Notes: a model not told the origin generated them from the sequence alone. DNA of 64,000 nucleotides from Marinomonas phaeophyticola (GCF_026966905.1 NZ_JAPUBN010000013.1:372001-436000); one strand, 5' to 3'; shown: positions 35,245-45,085, numbered from the stretch's first letter. Numbers and translations: made by a program.

Positions 35245-36831
35245 TCAGGCCGTATGTGATGCAAGTACAGGTGATGCATTATTACTTTTAGGCTTATCTG
35301 CTTGAGGCTTTAACTCAACAATTTGTCCATTGATTTGTACCTGCTGAGCTAGGCGGATAAAGGCGAAAGCAGAACCGACAACAATCAACATACCTGGTAC
35401 ACCGGATAAATTGAATAACATCTTGACGGCATCAACACCAATAAAACTGGCGCTAATCCAGGCTACAAAAGCAATGGCGCTGCCCCAAATAGCTTTTACC
35501 CATAATGGTGATTTAAGTTGCTCTGAATTGACTCCTTTTGTACAGAGTCCACCAATAGCATCCGTATTCGAGTCCGCGGCCGTAACAAAGGTAATAAAAC
35601 AAGCAAAAATAAATAAGATACTAATCAATGTACTGCCTGGAAGCTGATTGAAAAGCACGTAGATAACAGAGGCAAAGCCTTCAGCTTTATAGGCATCATA
35701 CATGATACCGTTTTGGTTTATATCGAAGAAAAGTGATGACCCACTAAAAATACTAAACCATAAAAATCCAAATACGGATGGCAATAAAGTATTCACAATA
35801 ATGAACTGACGAACAGTATAACCACGAGCAATCTTGCCTAAAAATAAGCAAGTTAGGGGAGCCCATGCAAACCAGCTCGCAAAGAAAGCGACAGTCCACC
35901 AACCTGGCCATTGACTGTTTCCAGATGCGCCAGTGACCAAATTACGAGCAAAAAATTCTGATAAGTAAACTCCTAAGGACTCAACTCCTAAGGATAAAAT
36001 GAAAGCCGTTGGCCCAACCATAAAGATAAATAAAGCACCGGCAAAATAAAGCCACGTATTAATTCGGGCAAGAGTTTGAATGCCCCGGTGAAGACCGGAT
36101 GCGGCAGAAATGATGGCTGAACCAATAATCGCGACGGCAATGATGGCGTAGACAGTGGCATTTTTTTCAACCCCTAATACAGACTGCATCCCATCGCCAA
36201 TAACTAATAAGCCTGAAGTGAGCGTCGCTGACATACCTAATATGACAGAAAATAACGCTAGCCCATCGATAACTTGCCCTCCAATGCCATCAACCCATTT
36301 GCCCAATAATGGACGTAACATGGAACCAATTGAAAAACTTAACTTTAGGTTGTGAAAAGCAAGAGCGAAAGCCAACCCAGCTACTGTGTAAATACAGTAA
36401 GGAGTAATGGTCCAATGCACAAAGACAGTAGACATTGAGAAGCGCATTGCGTCTGCACTTTCAGGAATGATACCAAGATATGCCGGTGGTTGATGATAAT
36501 GAAGTATGGGTTCAGCCACAGACCAAAATAATATTCCCATTGCAATGACTGTAGTTAGTGATACTGCAAACCATCGAAATGGCGTTAGTAATGGTTCTGC
36601 TCCTTCGCCACCAATTTTCACTCTACCGATTGGGGCAAAGAAGGCATAGGCCACGACGAACACAAGAAAAACAGCACTTAGATTAAACAGCCAAGAGAGA
36701 TTGTCAATGATCATACTGTTTGCAGCTGAGGTAGCCGAAATGAAGTTTTTCTCATCAATGAGGGTATACATGACAGTGAGAACTAGGCAGACAAAAGCTG
36801 GCCAAAAGGTGATTGGTCGAATGTTTTTCAT
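35245..36831 (-). CDS. BCCT-family carrier (betaine/carnitine/choline type), copy 1
   Basis: The 528-residue protein has twelve helices and the BCCT substrate-binding region WTVAFFASWFAWAPLTCLFLGKIARGYTVRQF (about 320-350, tryptophan rich). The helix-3 region reads IAMGILFWSVAEP. In BetP the corresponding stretch is the glycine-rich GMGIG. Here the glycines are largely replaced, so it belongs to a divergent BCCT subgroup. Members import quaternary ammonium or dimethylsulfonium compounds with sodium or protons. AGGAAAA precedes ATG 36831. It is separated from the second carrier by a strong terminator and has its own promoter region. Confidence 0.92.
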   Translation of the reverse strand: MKNIRPITFWPAFVCLVLTVMYTLIDEKNFISATSAANSMIIDNLSWLFNLSAVFLVFVVAYAFFAPIGRVKIGGEGAEPLLTPFRWFAVSLTTVIAMGILFWSVAEPILHYHQPPAYLGIIPESADAMRFSMSTVFVHWTITPYCIYTVAGLAFALAFHNLKLSFSIGSMLRPLLGKWVDGIGGQVIDGLALFSVILGMSATLTSGLLVIGDGMQSVLGVEKNATVYAIIAVAIIGSAIISAASGLHRGIQTLARINTWLYFAGALFIFMVGPTAFILSLGVESLGVYLSEFFARNLVTGASGNSQWPGWWTVAFFASWFAWAPLTCLFLGKIARGYTVRQFIIVNTLLPSVFGFLWFSIFSGSSLFFDINQNGIMYDAYKAEGFASVIYVLFNQLPGSTLISILFIFACFITFVTAADSNTDAIGGLCTKGVNSEQLKSPLWVKAIWGSAIAFVAWISASFIGVDAVKMLFNLSGVPGMLIVVGSAFAFIRLAQQVQINGQIVELKPQADKPKSNNASPVLASHTA

Positions 36832-37072
36832 ATATTTTCCTGTAATTATTTTTATCAGCGTAACGCCATTTTTTACGACCGGGTAAAATTGCCTGAGCTG
36901 ATACAAAAAGAAAAGCTATTAAAACGCTTACGCGTATTACTTAAAGTAATGCGTATCATGAGTTCTATGTATTCTTTTAAGAATGGGAAAAGGTGAAGTG
37001 GTGTATTTAGGTACGTAGATGACCTAGAGTGACCTTTTATTAAAGGACTTTTGCTTTTCGCACTCTAGTAAT

Positions 37073-37109
37073 AAAAACCATGCCTCGATAAGCGTGAGGC
37101 ATGGTTTTT
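37073..37109 (-). terminator. Strong terminator of the catabolic operon
   Basis: AAAAACCATGCCTC (37073-37086) and GAGGCATGGTTTTT (37096-37109) form a 14-bp perfect stem over loop GATAAGCGT, with an A/T run at each end. It ends the minus-strand transcript coming from aldehyde dehydrogenase through BCCT copy 2. Confidence 0.9.
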
Positions 37110-37110
37110 T

Positions 37111-37166
37111 TAACAACTAACAACTAACAACTAACAACTAACAACTAACAACTAACAACTAACAAT
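37111..37166. repeat. Heptanucleotide tandem repeat (TAACAAC x7 plus TAACAAT)
   Basis: Seven perfect copies of TAACAAC (37111-37159) are followed by TAACAAT. The array lies between the stop of BCCT copy 2 and its terminator. A 7-bp array of this kind can change copy number by slippage. As it is noncoding, any effect would be on the 3' end of the transcript. Confidence 0.95.
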
Positions 37167-37177
37167 CAAACAAGTAA

Positions 37178-38770
37178 TTAATCAAGTTGCATCGGTGTTG
37201 TGCTTAATGTAGCCGAATTTTCATGTGTTTTCGGTTTGGTAAAGGTGCCGTTTATCACACAATAAATAAGAGAGATATTACAAGCTAATACAATAAATAG
37301 AGCGGGTAATCCGCCGAGATTAGACATCATTTTAATGCCATCAATACCGGCAAAACTGGTCATTACCCAAGCGATAAAACCTATAGTGACGCCCCAAACA
37401 ACCTTAATCATGAGATTGTTATTGCCTTCTTCGTTCTCATTACCTGCAAGTACGGCTTCACTGTTATCAGCACAAAGGTTGGCAATGGCCTCTGTATTTG
37501 AGTCCGCTGCGGTGACATAGGAAAGAAAAGAGACAAATATAAATACAATCGCAGTAATACCGGCCATCGGTAAGTTATCGAACATGGTATAAATAACAGA
37601 CTCAGCACCTGTTGCTTGTAATGCTTTATTTAGCATGCCGTCTCCTGTCATATCCATGTGAAGGGCCGTCCCACTAAAAATAGACATCCAAACGCAAGCA
37701 AAGGAAGCTGGTAGCACTAGGTTAAAAATCAAGAATTGACGGACAGTATAACCACGCGAAATTTTACCTAAGAAGAGGGCGGTAATTGGAGCCCAAGCTA
37801 ACCAGTTAGCCCAGTAGAAAATGGTCCACCATTGAGGCCATTTATCTCCTGATGCGGCACCTGTGAACAAGCTTTTTTGGAAAAAATTACCTAAGTAGCT
37901 ACCGATACCTTCCACGCCCATAGAAAGAATCCATGACGTTGGTCCAAAGATAAATACAAAGCCCGCGATTAAGAAAAATACCTTGGTATTTAAGCTTGAT
38001 AAACGAGCAATACCCTTATGAAGCCCGCTTGCTGCAGAGATAATAAAGCAAGCTACTATGGCCAGAGTCACCGCACCTAAAACGATCGGCCCCGTACCTA
38101 CAGAGAGCATGTTATCTAACCCCCCAGCCAGAGTGAGTACGCCTGTTCCTAAGGAGGCCGCCATGCCCGCAACTAGGGCATACAGAGCAATGGCATCAAT
38201 AATCTGACCGACCTTACCTTGTACTCGCTTGCCGAAAATCGGATAAAGAGCCGACCCGAGAGAGAAAGGCATTTTTAAGTTGTAATAGGCTAATGCAAAC
38301 ATTAACGCTGGAATGGAATAAATAGCATAAGGAGTGAAGGACCAGTGCAAAAACATAGTCGACATCGCAAACTTGGCTGCAGCGGGTGAGTTTGCTTCTA
38401 GGCCCATCGAAGTTGGAGGCGAATGCAGATGGTACATAGGTTCTGCTGTGCCCCAAAATAGAATGCCTATGGCAACCGTCGTACATAGGGCAATAGAAAA
38501 CCAACGCCATTTTGATAGCAAAGGAGTAGCCTGCTCGCCACCAATCTTAACATTACCAATCGGTGAGCAATATACCCATGCACAGGTGCCTAATAAGAAT
38601 AGGGTGCCTATACTGAATAACCATGAAAATTCACTGAGTATCCAGCTGTTTATTGCCGAGGTGATGCCTAAGAAACCATCGAGGTTAACAAAGCTTAAAA
38701 TGACAGCCGTCATTAAAAGCAAAAAAGGTGGCCAAAAGACCAAGGGTCTAATTTTATTTATTTTTTTCAT
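37178..38770 (-). CDS. BCCT-family carrier, copy 2
   Basis: The 530-residue protein has twelve helices. It resembles copy 1 throughout, including INKIRPLVFWPPFLL at the start, WTIFYWANWLAWAPITALFLGKI in the binding region, and FVSFLSYVTAADSNTEAIA late in the chain. The helix-3 stretch reads VAIGILFWGTAEP; the GMGIG pattern of BetP is not kept. It is the last gene of the operon ALDH-enolase-GMC-BCCT, so it probably imports the operon's substrate, which is likely a quaternary amine or related zwitterion. The stop is followed by the tandem repeat and a strong terminator. Confidence 0.92.
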   Translation of the reverse strand: MKKINKIRPLVFWPPFLLLMTAVILSFVNLDGFLGITSAINSWILSEFSWLFSIGTLFLLGTCAWVYCSPIGNVKIGGEQATPLLSKWRWFSIALCTTVAIGILFWGTAEPMYHLHSPPTSMGLEANSPAAAKFAMSTMFLHWSFTPYAIYSIPALMFALAYYNLKMPFSLGSALYPIFGKRVQGKVGQIIDAIALYALVAGMAASLGTGVLTLAGGLDNMLSVGTGPIVLGAVTLAIVACFIISAASGLHKGIARLSSLNTKVFFLIAGFVFIFGPTSWILSMGVEGIGSYLGNFFQKSLFTGAASGDKWPQWWTIFYWANWLAWAPITALFLGKISRGYTVRQFLIFNLVLPASFACVWMSIFSGTALHMDMTGDGMLNKALQATGAESVIYTMFDNLPMAGITAIVFIFVSFLSYVTAADSNTEAIANLCADNSEAVLAGNENEEGNNNLMIKVVWGVTIGFIAWVMTSFAGIDGIKMMSNLGGLPALFIVLACNISLIYCVINGTFTKPKTHENSATLSTTPMQLD

Positions 38771-38814
38771 TATTAAATCCTGAGTTATTCTATATTTTCA
38801 ATCGTATGTTTAGG

Positions 38815-40434
38815 TTAGTTATATTCCTGTAAAACCATCTCTGCTCCTTTCTCTGCAACCATCATTACCGGTGCGTTAATATTTCCAGACGTGATATTTG
38901 GAAAAATAGACGCATCGATAACTCGTAAATTTTTGATTCCATGAACTTTTAACTGGTGATTTACCACATGTATTTGAGGATCTGGCCCCATTGCACAGGT
39001 CCCACATAAATGGTAAATAGAGCCACCGTTTTCACGGTAATATTGCAACATACTCTGATCATCTGTGGCTCTATCACCGGGTAACACTTCTTCTACGGTG
39101 ACCTGTTTTAAGGATGCTGTTTTAATAAACTGTCGGATGAGTCGACTGCCTTGAATGGCTTCATTTTGATCTTTTTTTGTCGATAAATAATTTGCTTGTA
39201 TCAAAGGCGCGTCGCTTGGCTCCGCTGAAGCGATTTTCACAACCCCTTTGCTTGTAGGGCGACATGAGTTGAATGCCATGAGGAAGCCTGAGTAGGGTTC
39301 AGGTTCCAATTTTGCATTTGGGTTATTGGGGATCTGATAGGACATGGGGTTGAAATAGAGCTGAATATTTGGCTTCGACTCCTGTTCCGCTCCTTTAAAA
39401 AATCCCCCCGCTTGGTTCACGCTTAAGGAGAGAGGCCCTTTACGATTTAAAGCATATTGGAGACCCGCTTTAAATTGTCCGAATATAGAACGGAATTCAT
39501 CATTGAGTGTTTTGATATTAGATTTATAGTAATAGCTGACACAATGATGGTCTTGCAGGTTCTCCCCAACCGCTGGTAAATCGTGTACTAGTTTAATACC
39601 GTGTTGCTGTAATAGGTCTGGGTTCCCAATTCCGGATAATTGCAATAATTTTGGCGTGCCGACCGCTCCCCCACACAGCAAGACTTCGTTAGTGGCCTGA
39701 AATTGGCCGTGTTTGCCATGAATATCGACTTCTACAGCAATCGCTTTCTGGTTTTTGTCTATGATGACTTTATTGACTTGAGCGACGGTTTTAATGGTTA
39801 GATTATGTCTATTTCTAGCGGGTTTTAAATAGGCCGCATTGCTAGAATCCCTTACTCCATTGCGAATATTTGCATCATAGATGCCGGCGCCAGCAAATTG
39901 CTCACCATTAAAGTCTTCATTGATGGGAAAGCGTAATTCTTTGGCGGCGTCTAAGAAGTAATCGCAAATAGGATGAGCGCCATGCTTCATTTGAGTAATA
40001 CCGATTGGACCCTTACTTGAATGGTGTTGAGTGTCGCCGAGTGGATGGGATTCTAATTTCTTAAAGTAGGGCAGAAGGTCGCGATAGCCCCAGCCAGGGT
40101 TGCCCACGGACTCCCAGTCATTAAAGTCATCTGGATTACCTCGAACGTAAATCATGGCATTAATGGAACCTGACCCACCTATCACCTTCCCTCTTGGTGC
40201 ATACAAAGAACGGCCATTCATTTCGGCTTCTGGCTGGGTGTAATACATATAATTGTAGGTTGGGTTGTAGTAGGTTTTGGCAAAGCCGACAGGAACCTTT
40301 ATCCAAGGGGATTTATCTTCCGGACCGGCTTCTAATAACAGTACGGAAAATTGCCCTGACTCGGAAAGTCTATTCGCTAAAATGCATCCAGCAGAACCGG
40401 CTCCCACAATAATAAAGTCATATGTTGTCGTCAT
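38815..40434 (-). CDS. GMC-family FAD oxidoreductase (choline dehydrogenase-like)
   Basis: The 539-residue flavoenzyme starts with the FAD-binding Rossmann motif [19 protein letters not shown] and has the GMC signatures [20 protein letters not shown] (about 78-97) and [15 protein letters not shown] (about 255). The C-terminal active-site region [20 protein letters not shown] includes the conserved catalytic asparagine environment. It oxidises a primary alcohol to an aldehyde, which one of the two aldehyde dehydrogenases nearby could oxidise further. True BetA is possible but no betaine aldehyde gene order (betIBA) is present, so another alcohol is likelier. ATG 40434 starts the domain directly. 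Confidence 0.9.
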   Translation of the reverse strand: MTTTYDFIIVGAGSAGCILANRLSESGQFSVLLLEAGPEDKSPWIKVPVGFAKTYYNPTYNYMYYTQPEAEMNGRSLYAPRGKVIGGSGSINAMIYVRGNPDDFNDWESVGNPGWGYRDLLPYFKKLESHPLGDTQHHSSKGPIGITQMKHGAHPICDYFLDAAKELRFPINEDFNGEQFAGAGIYDANIRNGVRDSSNAAYLKPARNRHNLTIKTVAQVNKVIIDKNQKAIAVEVDIHGKHGQFQATNEVLLCGGAVGTPKLLQLSGIGNPDLLQQHGIKLVHDLPAVGENLQDHHCVSYYYKSNIKTLNDEFRSIFGQFKAGLQYALNRKGPLSLSVNQAGGFFKGAEQESKPNIQLYFNPMSYQIPNNPNAKLEPEPYSGFLMAFNSCRPTSKGVVKIASAEPSDAPLIQANYLSTKKDQNEAIQGSRLIRQFIKTASLKQVTVEEVLPGDRATDDQSMLQYYRENGGSIYHLCGTCAMGPDPQIHVVNHQLKVHGIKNLRVIDASIFPNITSGNINAPVMMVAEKGAEMVLQEYN

Positions 40435-40487
40435 GTTATTGCACACTCGAGTGGATGGAGTTATATGTTGTTAAGAGAGATAACTTA

Positions 40488-41735
40488 TCAAATATCTTGT
40501 TCTGCATTAGGAGAGCCTTTTCTCGCTCCAGATGTCTGAGCTTGAGTATCATAAGGTTCAGGATCCATTAACAAATGCAAACGTTTACCGCGATAAGGCG
40601 AGTTTGCCTTGACCACTTTCATATTGAGTTCAATGCCTAAGCCCGGCTTCGATGATGGAATAATGTAGCCATCACGCCATTCTATTTTTTCTTCTAATAC
40701 TTCTGCGTGGAACCCATCCCAAGTACCGATACTTTCTTGGATTAAGAAGTTTGGCGTTGCCGTTGCTAATTGGATACTTGCAGCCGCGCCAACAGGGCCG
40801 TTATAAAGATGGGGTGCAATTTGAACGTAATGGGCTTCGGCCATACCGGCAATTTTTTTCGCCTCTAAAATGCCACCCACTCTCCCTAAGTTCATTTGCA
40901 GAATGGACGCGCCATCATTCATCAATAGATCATGGAATTCGTATTTGCTAGTCAGTCGTTCTCCGGTCGCGATAGGGATACTGGTTTGGCGGGCTACTTT
41001 CCCCATGGCTTGATTGTTACCAGGAGGAATAGGCTCTTCAAACCATAAAGGATCAAAGGGCTCCAGTTGTTTAGCGAGGCGAATTGCACCAGCTGGTGTC
41101 ATTTGTCCATGAGTACCGAACAAAAGGTCGCAGTTAGTCCCAACGGCTTGACGAATTTCACGACAAAAAGCGACACTTTTTTCTATATCGGTAAGTGATA
41201 ACTGATGACCTGAATAGGCGGTATAAGGCCCTGCAGGATCAAATTTTAGGGCCGTAAATCCCATCTCCATATTTTTGATAGCACATTTTACGGCGAGCTC
41301 TAAGTTATCGTAATCGTAGTGGCCGTTTTCATCTTCAGGGTAGAGGTAGGTATAAGTACGAAGTTTTTCGTTAACTTTGCCGCCTATTAATTCATAGACA
41401 GGTTTGCCTGCCGCTTTACCAATGATGTCCCAGCAAGCCATTTCTAAACCGCTGATAATTCCCATCATGGTAAGGTCTGGACGCTGTGTAAAACCACTGG
41501 AATAAGCCTGACGGAAGAAGCGCTCAATGTGGTGAGGGTCATGACCGTTCAAATAAGTATTAAAAACATCTTCAATCGCCGACACCATCACATTTGGATG
41601 AAATGTTGCGGCATAAATTTCTCCAACCCCTTCGATTCCACACTGGGTACGAACTTGCACAAAAATCCAATACATTCCCCCTACATGAGGAGGAGGTGTT
41701 GCTACAACGTGAGTTTCACAGGATACAATCTTCAT
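40488..41735 (-). CDS. Enolase-superfamily enzyme, mandelate racemase/muconate lactonising type
   Basis: The 415-residue protein has the capping domain and barrel of this superfamily. Metal-ligand motifs are visible: CDLLFGTHGQ (Asp), LWFEEPIPP (Glu) and IATGERLTSKYEF (Glu). The general base region IAPHLYNGPVGAAASIQ carries a catalytic histidine, as in acid-sugar dehydratases. The lysine in TALKFDPAGPY may be the second base. Known relatives dehydrate or epimerise sugar acids, or epimerise betaines (HpbD); the sequence does not decide between these. It sits between the aldehyde dehydrogenase and GMC genes in one operon. Confidence 0.86.
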   Translation of the reverse strand: MKIVSCETHVVATPPPHVGGMYWIFVQVRTQCGIEGVGEIYAATFHPNVMVSAIEDVFNTYLNGHDPHHIERFFRQAYSSGFTQRPDLTMMGIISGLEMACWDIIGKAAGKPVYELIGGKVNEKLRTYTYLYPEDENGHYDYDNLELAVKCAIKNMEMGFTALKFDPAGPYTAYSGHQLSLTDIEKSVAFCREIRQAVGTNCDLLFGTHGQMTPAGAIRLAKQLEPFDPLWFEEPIPPGNNQAMGKVARQTSIPIATGERLTSKYEFHDLLMNDGASILQMNLGRVGGILEAKKIAGMAEAHYVQIAPHLYNGPVGAAASIQLATATPNFLIQESIGTWDGFHAEVLEEKIEWRDGYIIPSSKPGLGIELNMKVVKANSPYRGKRLHLLMDPEPYDTQAQTSGARKGSPNAEQDI

Positions 41736-41835
41736 TTTTTTTACTCTCTGAAAAGTGATTCATCAGGAAAAAATCACACTCTCTCCTATAGCGGAATGAA
41801 CCGTAGAATACAGAGAAAGGTGTTTTTAAAGCGTA

Positions 41836-43260
41836 TTAGTAATTCAGCACCACTAGTCGAGTTTGAGTGAATTCCAACATGCCATGTTTACCATCATCAC
41901 CACCCAATCCAGAGCGTTTCCATCCAGCGTGATAACCTTGATAAGGGTCGGCTGGAGTGCGATTAATGTATATTTCACCCGCTTCGATGTTGTTCGCTAC
42001 TTTCATCGCCGTGCGATAGTTTTCTGTGTAGATGACAGACGCTAATCCAAATTGATGATCATTGGCGAGTTCAAGGGCTTCATCGCTGGTTTTATAAGGT
42101 AAAACAGGTAGTACTGGGCCAAAGATTTCTTCTTGGACAATCTCCATATCTTGGCGACAGTGAGTTAGCAAGGTAGGTGGATAAAAATGCCCCGTTCCAT
42201 CTGGAATATAGCCACCAATTTCAAGTTTTGCACCATCATCAATGGCCCGTGCAACCATTTGGTGAATGTTGATACGGGCACTTTCATTAATTAAAGGCCC
42301 CATCATATGAGGGTTCTGAGCCCGATTACCGAACTCCTTGGCTTTAAATTCAGCTTTTAATAATGAGATAAACTCGTCATAGACGGATTCTTGAACATAA
42401 ACCCGTTCTACCGCGGTACAAAGCTGTCCACAATGGGTGGTTTTGGAGGCAACAATTTCTTTTGCGGCTTTGACCAAATCGGCATCGGCTTCAACGATAG
42501 CAGGCGTTTTTCCTCCTAACTCAAGGGACGATTTAGCGATATTGACTTGAGAATACTCTAAGACTTTACGACCCGCTCCAACACTTCCTGTTAGGGTAAT
42601 CATACCAACATTTGGATGGGTACAAACCATCTCAGCGGTAGCGTGAGACATGGTCAAAATATTAACTACGCCTTCTGGGAATCCCGCTAGTTGTACTGCT
42701 TTCGCAATTTCAAATGCTGAAGAAGGGGTATTATTACTCGGTCGTACGATGACACTGTTTCCAGTAATTAAGGCCGGTGCTATTTTGCGTAGTAATGTAT
42801 AAACAGGAAAGTTAAAAGGGATTAAGCAGGCTACGACTCCAATGGGCTCTCTTTGCAATAACAAATTTTCAGATGGAGTATCGCTTGGGATGATTTCGCC
42901 TTCGATACGTCGAGCCCACTCAGCATGGTAACGGGTAATATCACCCGCATATATCGCTTCGTTGGTTGCATCTTCAAGGCTTTTTCCGGACTCATCCGCC
43001 AGCGCTTTACCTATCTCTGGGCTCAGAGAAGTTAATGCATCGGCTAATTTATGTAGATATTGTGCCCGCTCTACACTGGTTAATTTACGCCATTTTTTTT
43101 GCGCTGTGGTAGCGCTATTAATTGCTCGCAATACATCATCTTCTGTTGCTGCCTGGGCACTGGCTATATGTTCTTCTGTTGCTGGGTTGTAAACAGCAAT
43201 TAATTCGGCTTTCTCAGAATGGAAGAACTGGTTGTTTATAAAATTAGTATCACTGCGCAT
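41836..43260 (-). CDS. NAD-dependent aldehyde dehydrogenase (AldA-like)
   Basis: The 474-residue enzyme has the ALDH catalytic set: asparagine in IPFNFPVYTLLRKIAPAL, glutamate in SLELGGKTPAIVEA, and cysteine in HCGQLCTAVERVYV. The overall pattern is closest to lactaldehyde/glycolaldehyde dehydrogenase (AldA, 479 residues). GGAG six bases before ATG 43260 fixes the start. It is the first gene of the minus-strand operon; two paired palindromic boxes lie 64-97 bases upstream, probably IclR operators. It oxidises an aldehyde made in the pathway, perhaps by the GMC enzyme. Confidence 0.9.
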   Translation of the reverse strand: MRSDTNFINNQFFHSEKAELIAVYNPATEEHIASAQAATEDDVLRAINSATTAQKKWRKLTSVERAQYLHKLADALTSLSPEIGKALADESGKSLEDATNEAIYAGDITRYHAEWARRIEGEIIPSDTPSENLLLQREPIGVVACLIPFNFPVYTLLRKIAPALITGNSVIVRPSNNTPSSAFEIAKAVQLAGFPEGVVNILTMSHATAEMVCTHPNVGMITLTGSVGAGRKVLEYSQVNIAKSSLELGGKTPAIVEADADLVKAAKEIVASKTTHCGQLCTAVERVYVQESVYDEFISLLKAEFKAKEFGNRAQNPHMMGPLINESARINIHQMVARAIDDGAKLEIGGYIPDGTGHFYPPTLLTHCRQDMEIVQEEIFGPVLPVLPYKTSDEALELANDHQFGLASVIYTENYRTAMKVANNIEAGEIYINRTPADPYQGYHAGWKRSGLGGDDGKHGMLEFTQTRLVVLNY

Positions 43261-43323
43261 GGTGTTCTCCAAGTGTATTTTTTATTGATAATAAGGATTA
43301 GGTACCAAGGGTGTCAATTTTTA

Positions 43324-43357
43324 TTTCATATACAAAATTAATATTCTATATATGGAA
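43324..43357. promoter_or_regulatory. Paired palindromic boxes, probable IclR operator
   Basis: TTTCATATACAAAA (43324-43337) and TTCTATATATGGAA (43344-43357) are 14-bp imperfect palindromes of the same type, exactly 20 bp apart, two turns of the helix. The same arrangement occurs upstream of the IclR gene at 47946-47979. The boxes lie upstream of the aldehyde dehydrogenase start. Confidence 0.65.
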
Positions 43358-43540
43358 TTATTTTTTAAGTGTATGATTTAAAATGAATTAATTTATATTT
43401 TTCCTTTAATGGATGAAGAGATCTTAAAGGTAAGTTCTGGTTATATAGGGATTTCATTGAAATAAAAAATTTGAATTAATTTTGATTAAAAATTTACCAT
43501 TAAAGTTAAAGTAGATTTACAAGAATTCTTTTGGATAATT

Positions 43541-43554
43541 TTTTATATATGGAA
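43541..43554. promoter_or_regulatory. Third IclR-type box
   Basis: TTTTATATATGGAA fits the same 14-bp pattern as the paired boxes and lies about 140 bases before the lyase start. No second box stands 20 bp away, so it is weaker evidence; chance is possible in A+T-rich DNA. Confidence 0.4.
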
Positions 43555-43692
43555 TTTTTATTGCGAATTGACACGTCTGCAGACAGTAAGTGTGAGTTTT
43601 TCTAGTTAGGGTATGTAAAAAGATCGTTTGTATAAGTTTACGATTTTGCTTTCTATGCTTTATTCCATTCCCCCTTCTAAAAAGAGCTCGAC

Positions 43693-45042
43693 ATGCGGAT
43701 AGAAAAAGATCTACTAGGTGAAGTACAGATCCCTTTAACGTCACCGTTTGGTGCGCAAACACAAAGAGCCATAGACTTGTACCCCATCGTAAGCGGCAAA
43801 GCCTTGAGTGCTTATCCTGATTTGGTCTTGAGTTTACTGAAAGTAAAGAAAGCGGCGCTGCTAACGAATATGGAGATAGGTGAGATAGAGAAGGAACATG
43901 GTCAGGCGATGTTGTCTACAATAGATAACTTGATCATGACGTTGCCTGACGTAATCAAAACGTATTTTCCCATCCATGCCTATCATGGCGGTGGTGGAAT
44001 CTCGACGAATATGAACATGAATGAGGTTATTGCGAATCTAGCGAATCGAGATAGTTATCGTCAAAGTTTTGGTCGCTACGCACCTATCCACCCGAATAAT
44101 CATGTGAACTTAAACCATTCTACCAGTGATGCGCTCAATACGGCTTGTAATCTAGCGATCCAAAAAGCTTGGGGTCGATTACAAGGGCGTATACAACAGT
44201 TGGAATTAGGATTTGAGGAACAGGCGAACCAATGGCGGCACATCAAAAAAATATCACGTACCTGTTTGCAAGATGCGGTGGCAATTAGCTTTGGTGATCT
44301 ATTTGATGGTTATAACACCAGTATAAAGCGCAGTCATACTCTTCTTAGCCAGGATGTGGAAAGCTTTCATCTTGTTAATATGGGAGGCAATATTATTGGT
44401 CGACAGGGAGATTGCAGTCGTCGATTTTTTGATTCGATTATCTTTCATTTACGTCAAGTGACAGGAAATAAAGCCATCAATCGAACCGATGATTTGATTG
44501 ACAGTTCGCAAAATCATGATGATATGGTGCGTTTTGCCAGTAATTTAGACCAGTTTGCCCTTGGTTTAATCAAAATAGCGAAGGATTTAAGGTTAATGGC
44601 ATCAGGGCCTCAAACGGGCCTTGGGGAAATTAGCTTACCCGCGGTGCAGCAAGGTTCTTCTGCTATGCCAGGGAAAATCAATCCAACGATTCCTGAATAC
44701 TTAATTCAATCCTGTATGCAGGTATCTGGTCATTGCCATACGGTGCGTATGACTCATGCGCATGGGGAGCTCGATTATACGCCATGGCAATCCGTGGTGA
44801 TTACGAATGTATTGGATGCAATGGAAACCTTAGGGACGGCTATACAGGTGTTTACTCAGTATTGTGTTGTCGGAATTCAACCGAACGAAGCGCGGAATGC
44901 TCAGAACCTAGAGACGATTATTCCTACCATGGTGTCTATTATGCAATCAAAAGGTTACACCTATGCCTCCTCACTTTATAAGGAATGTCAGGGAGACCTA
45001 GATCGAATTCGCCAACATATTCAAGGGGACAATGTCTTATAG
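43693..45042 (+). CDS. Fumarase/aspartase-superfamily lyase
   Basis: The 449-residue enzyme carries the superfamily signature GSSAMPGKINPTIPEY near residues 315-330 (catalytic serine loop) and LNHSTSDALNTACN near 137-150, matching the second active-site region of aspartase and fumarase. It starts with LGEVQIPLTSPFGAQTQRA, as in aspartase. Members release fumarate from an amine or alcohol adduct. Compared with aspartase the regions after the signature (HTVRMTHAHGELDYTPWQ) differ, so it may act on a substituted aspartate or another succinyl adduct. A nearby pair of BCCT carriers fits a nitrogen-containing substrate. It is divergent from the minus-strand operon and ends at a clear terminator. 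Confidence 0.85.
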   Translation: MRIEKDLLGEVQIPLTSPFGAQTQRAIDLYPIVSGKALSAYPDLVLSLLKVKKAALLTNMEIGEIEKEHGQAMLSTIDNLIMTLPDVIKTYFPIHAYHGGGGISTNMNMNEVIANLANRDSYRQSFGRYAPIHPNNHVNLNHSTSDALNTACNLAIQKAWGRLQGRIQQLELGFEEQANQWRHIKKISRTCLQDAVAISFGDLFDGYNTSIKRSHTLLSQDVESFHLVNMGGNIIGRQGDCSRRFFDSIIFHLRQVTGNKAINRTDDLIDSSQNHDDMVRFASNLDQFALGLIKIAKDLRLMASGPQTGLGEISLPAVQQGSSAMPGKINPTIPEYLIQSCMQVSGHCHTVRMTHAHGELDYTPWQSVVITNVLDAMETLGTAIQVFTQYCVVGIQPNEARNAQNLETIIPTMVSIMQSKGYTYASSLYKECQGDLDRIRQHIQGDNVL

Positions 45043-45085
45043 AACCTAGCTCATTGTTTAGTAAGACTCGATTGCTTTCCTTTAA

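Larger units (their letters stand above)
36832..37177. other. Region between the two BCCT genes
   Basis: It contains the promoter region of BCCT copy 1, the terminator at 37073-37109 and a heptanucleotide tandem repeat at 37111-37166. No gene is seen. Around 36920-36980 the DNA is A+T rich and may hold the promoter. Confidence 0.5.
43261..43692. other. Divergent control region of the catabolic island
   Basis: This 432-base A+T-rich region separates the minus-strand operon from the plus-strand lyase gene. It contains the IclR-type boxes described separately and many A/T runs. No gene is supported here: a minus-strand frame at 43517-43762 overlaps the lyase start and has no family features. 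Confidence 0.6.

Noticed and set aside
37111..37166. Possible CRISPR-like repeat
   Set aside because: The units are seven bases in direct contact with no spacers, so it is a simple tandem repeat.
35245..43260. A betIBA or DMSP (ddd) cluster
   Set aside because: There is no betI, no DddD, DddL or DddP-like gene. The aldehyde dehydrogenase and enolase-type genes do not fit those operons, so no such name is given.
43517..43762. An 81-codon minus-strand frame in the catabolic control region
   Set aside because: It overlaps the N-terminal coding part of the lyase on the other strand, shows no domain and sits in regulatory DNA.
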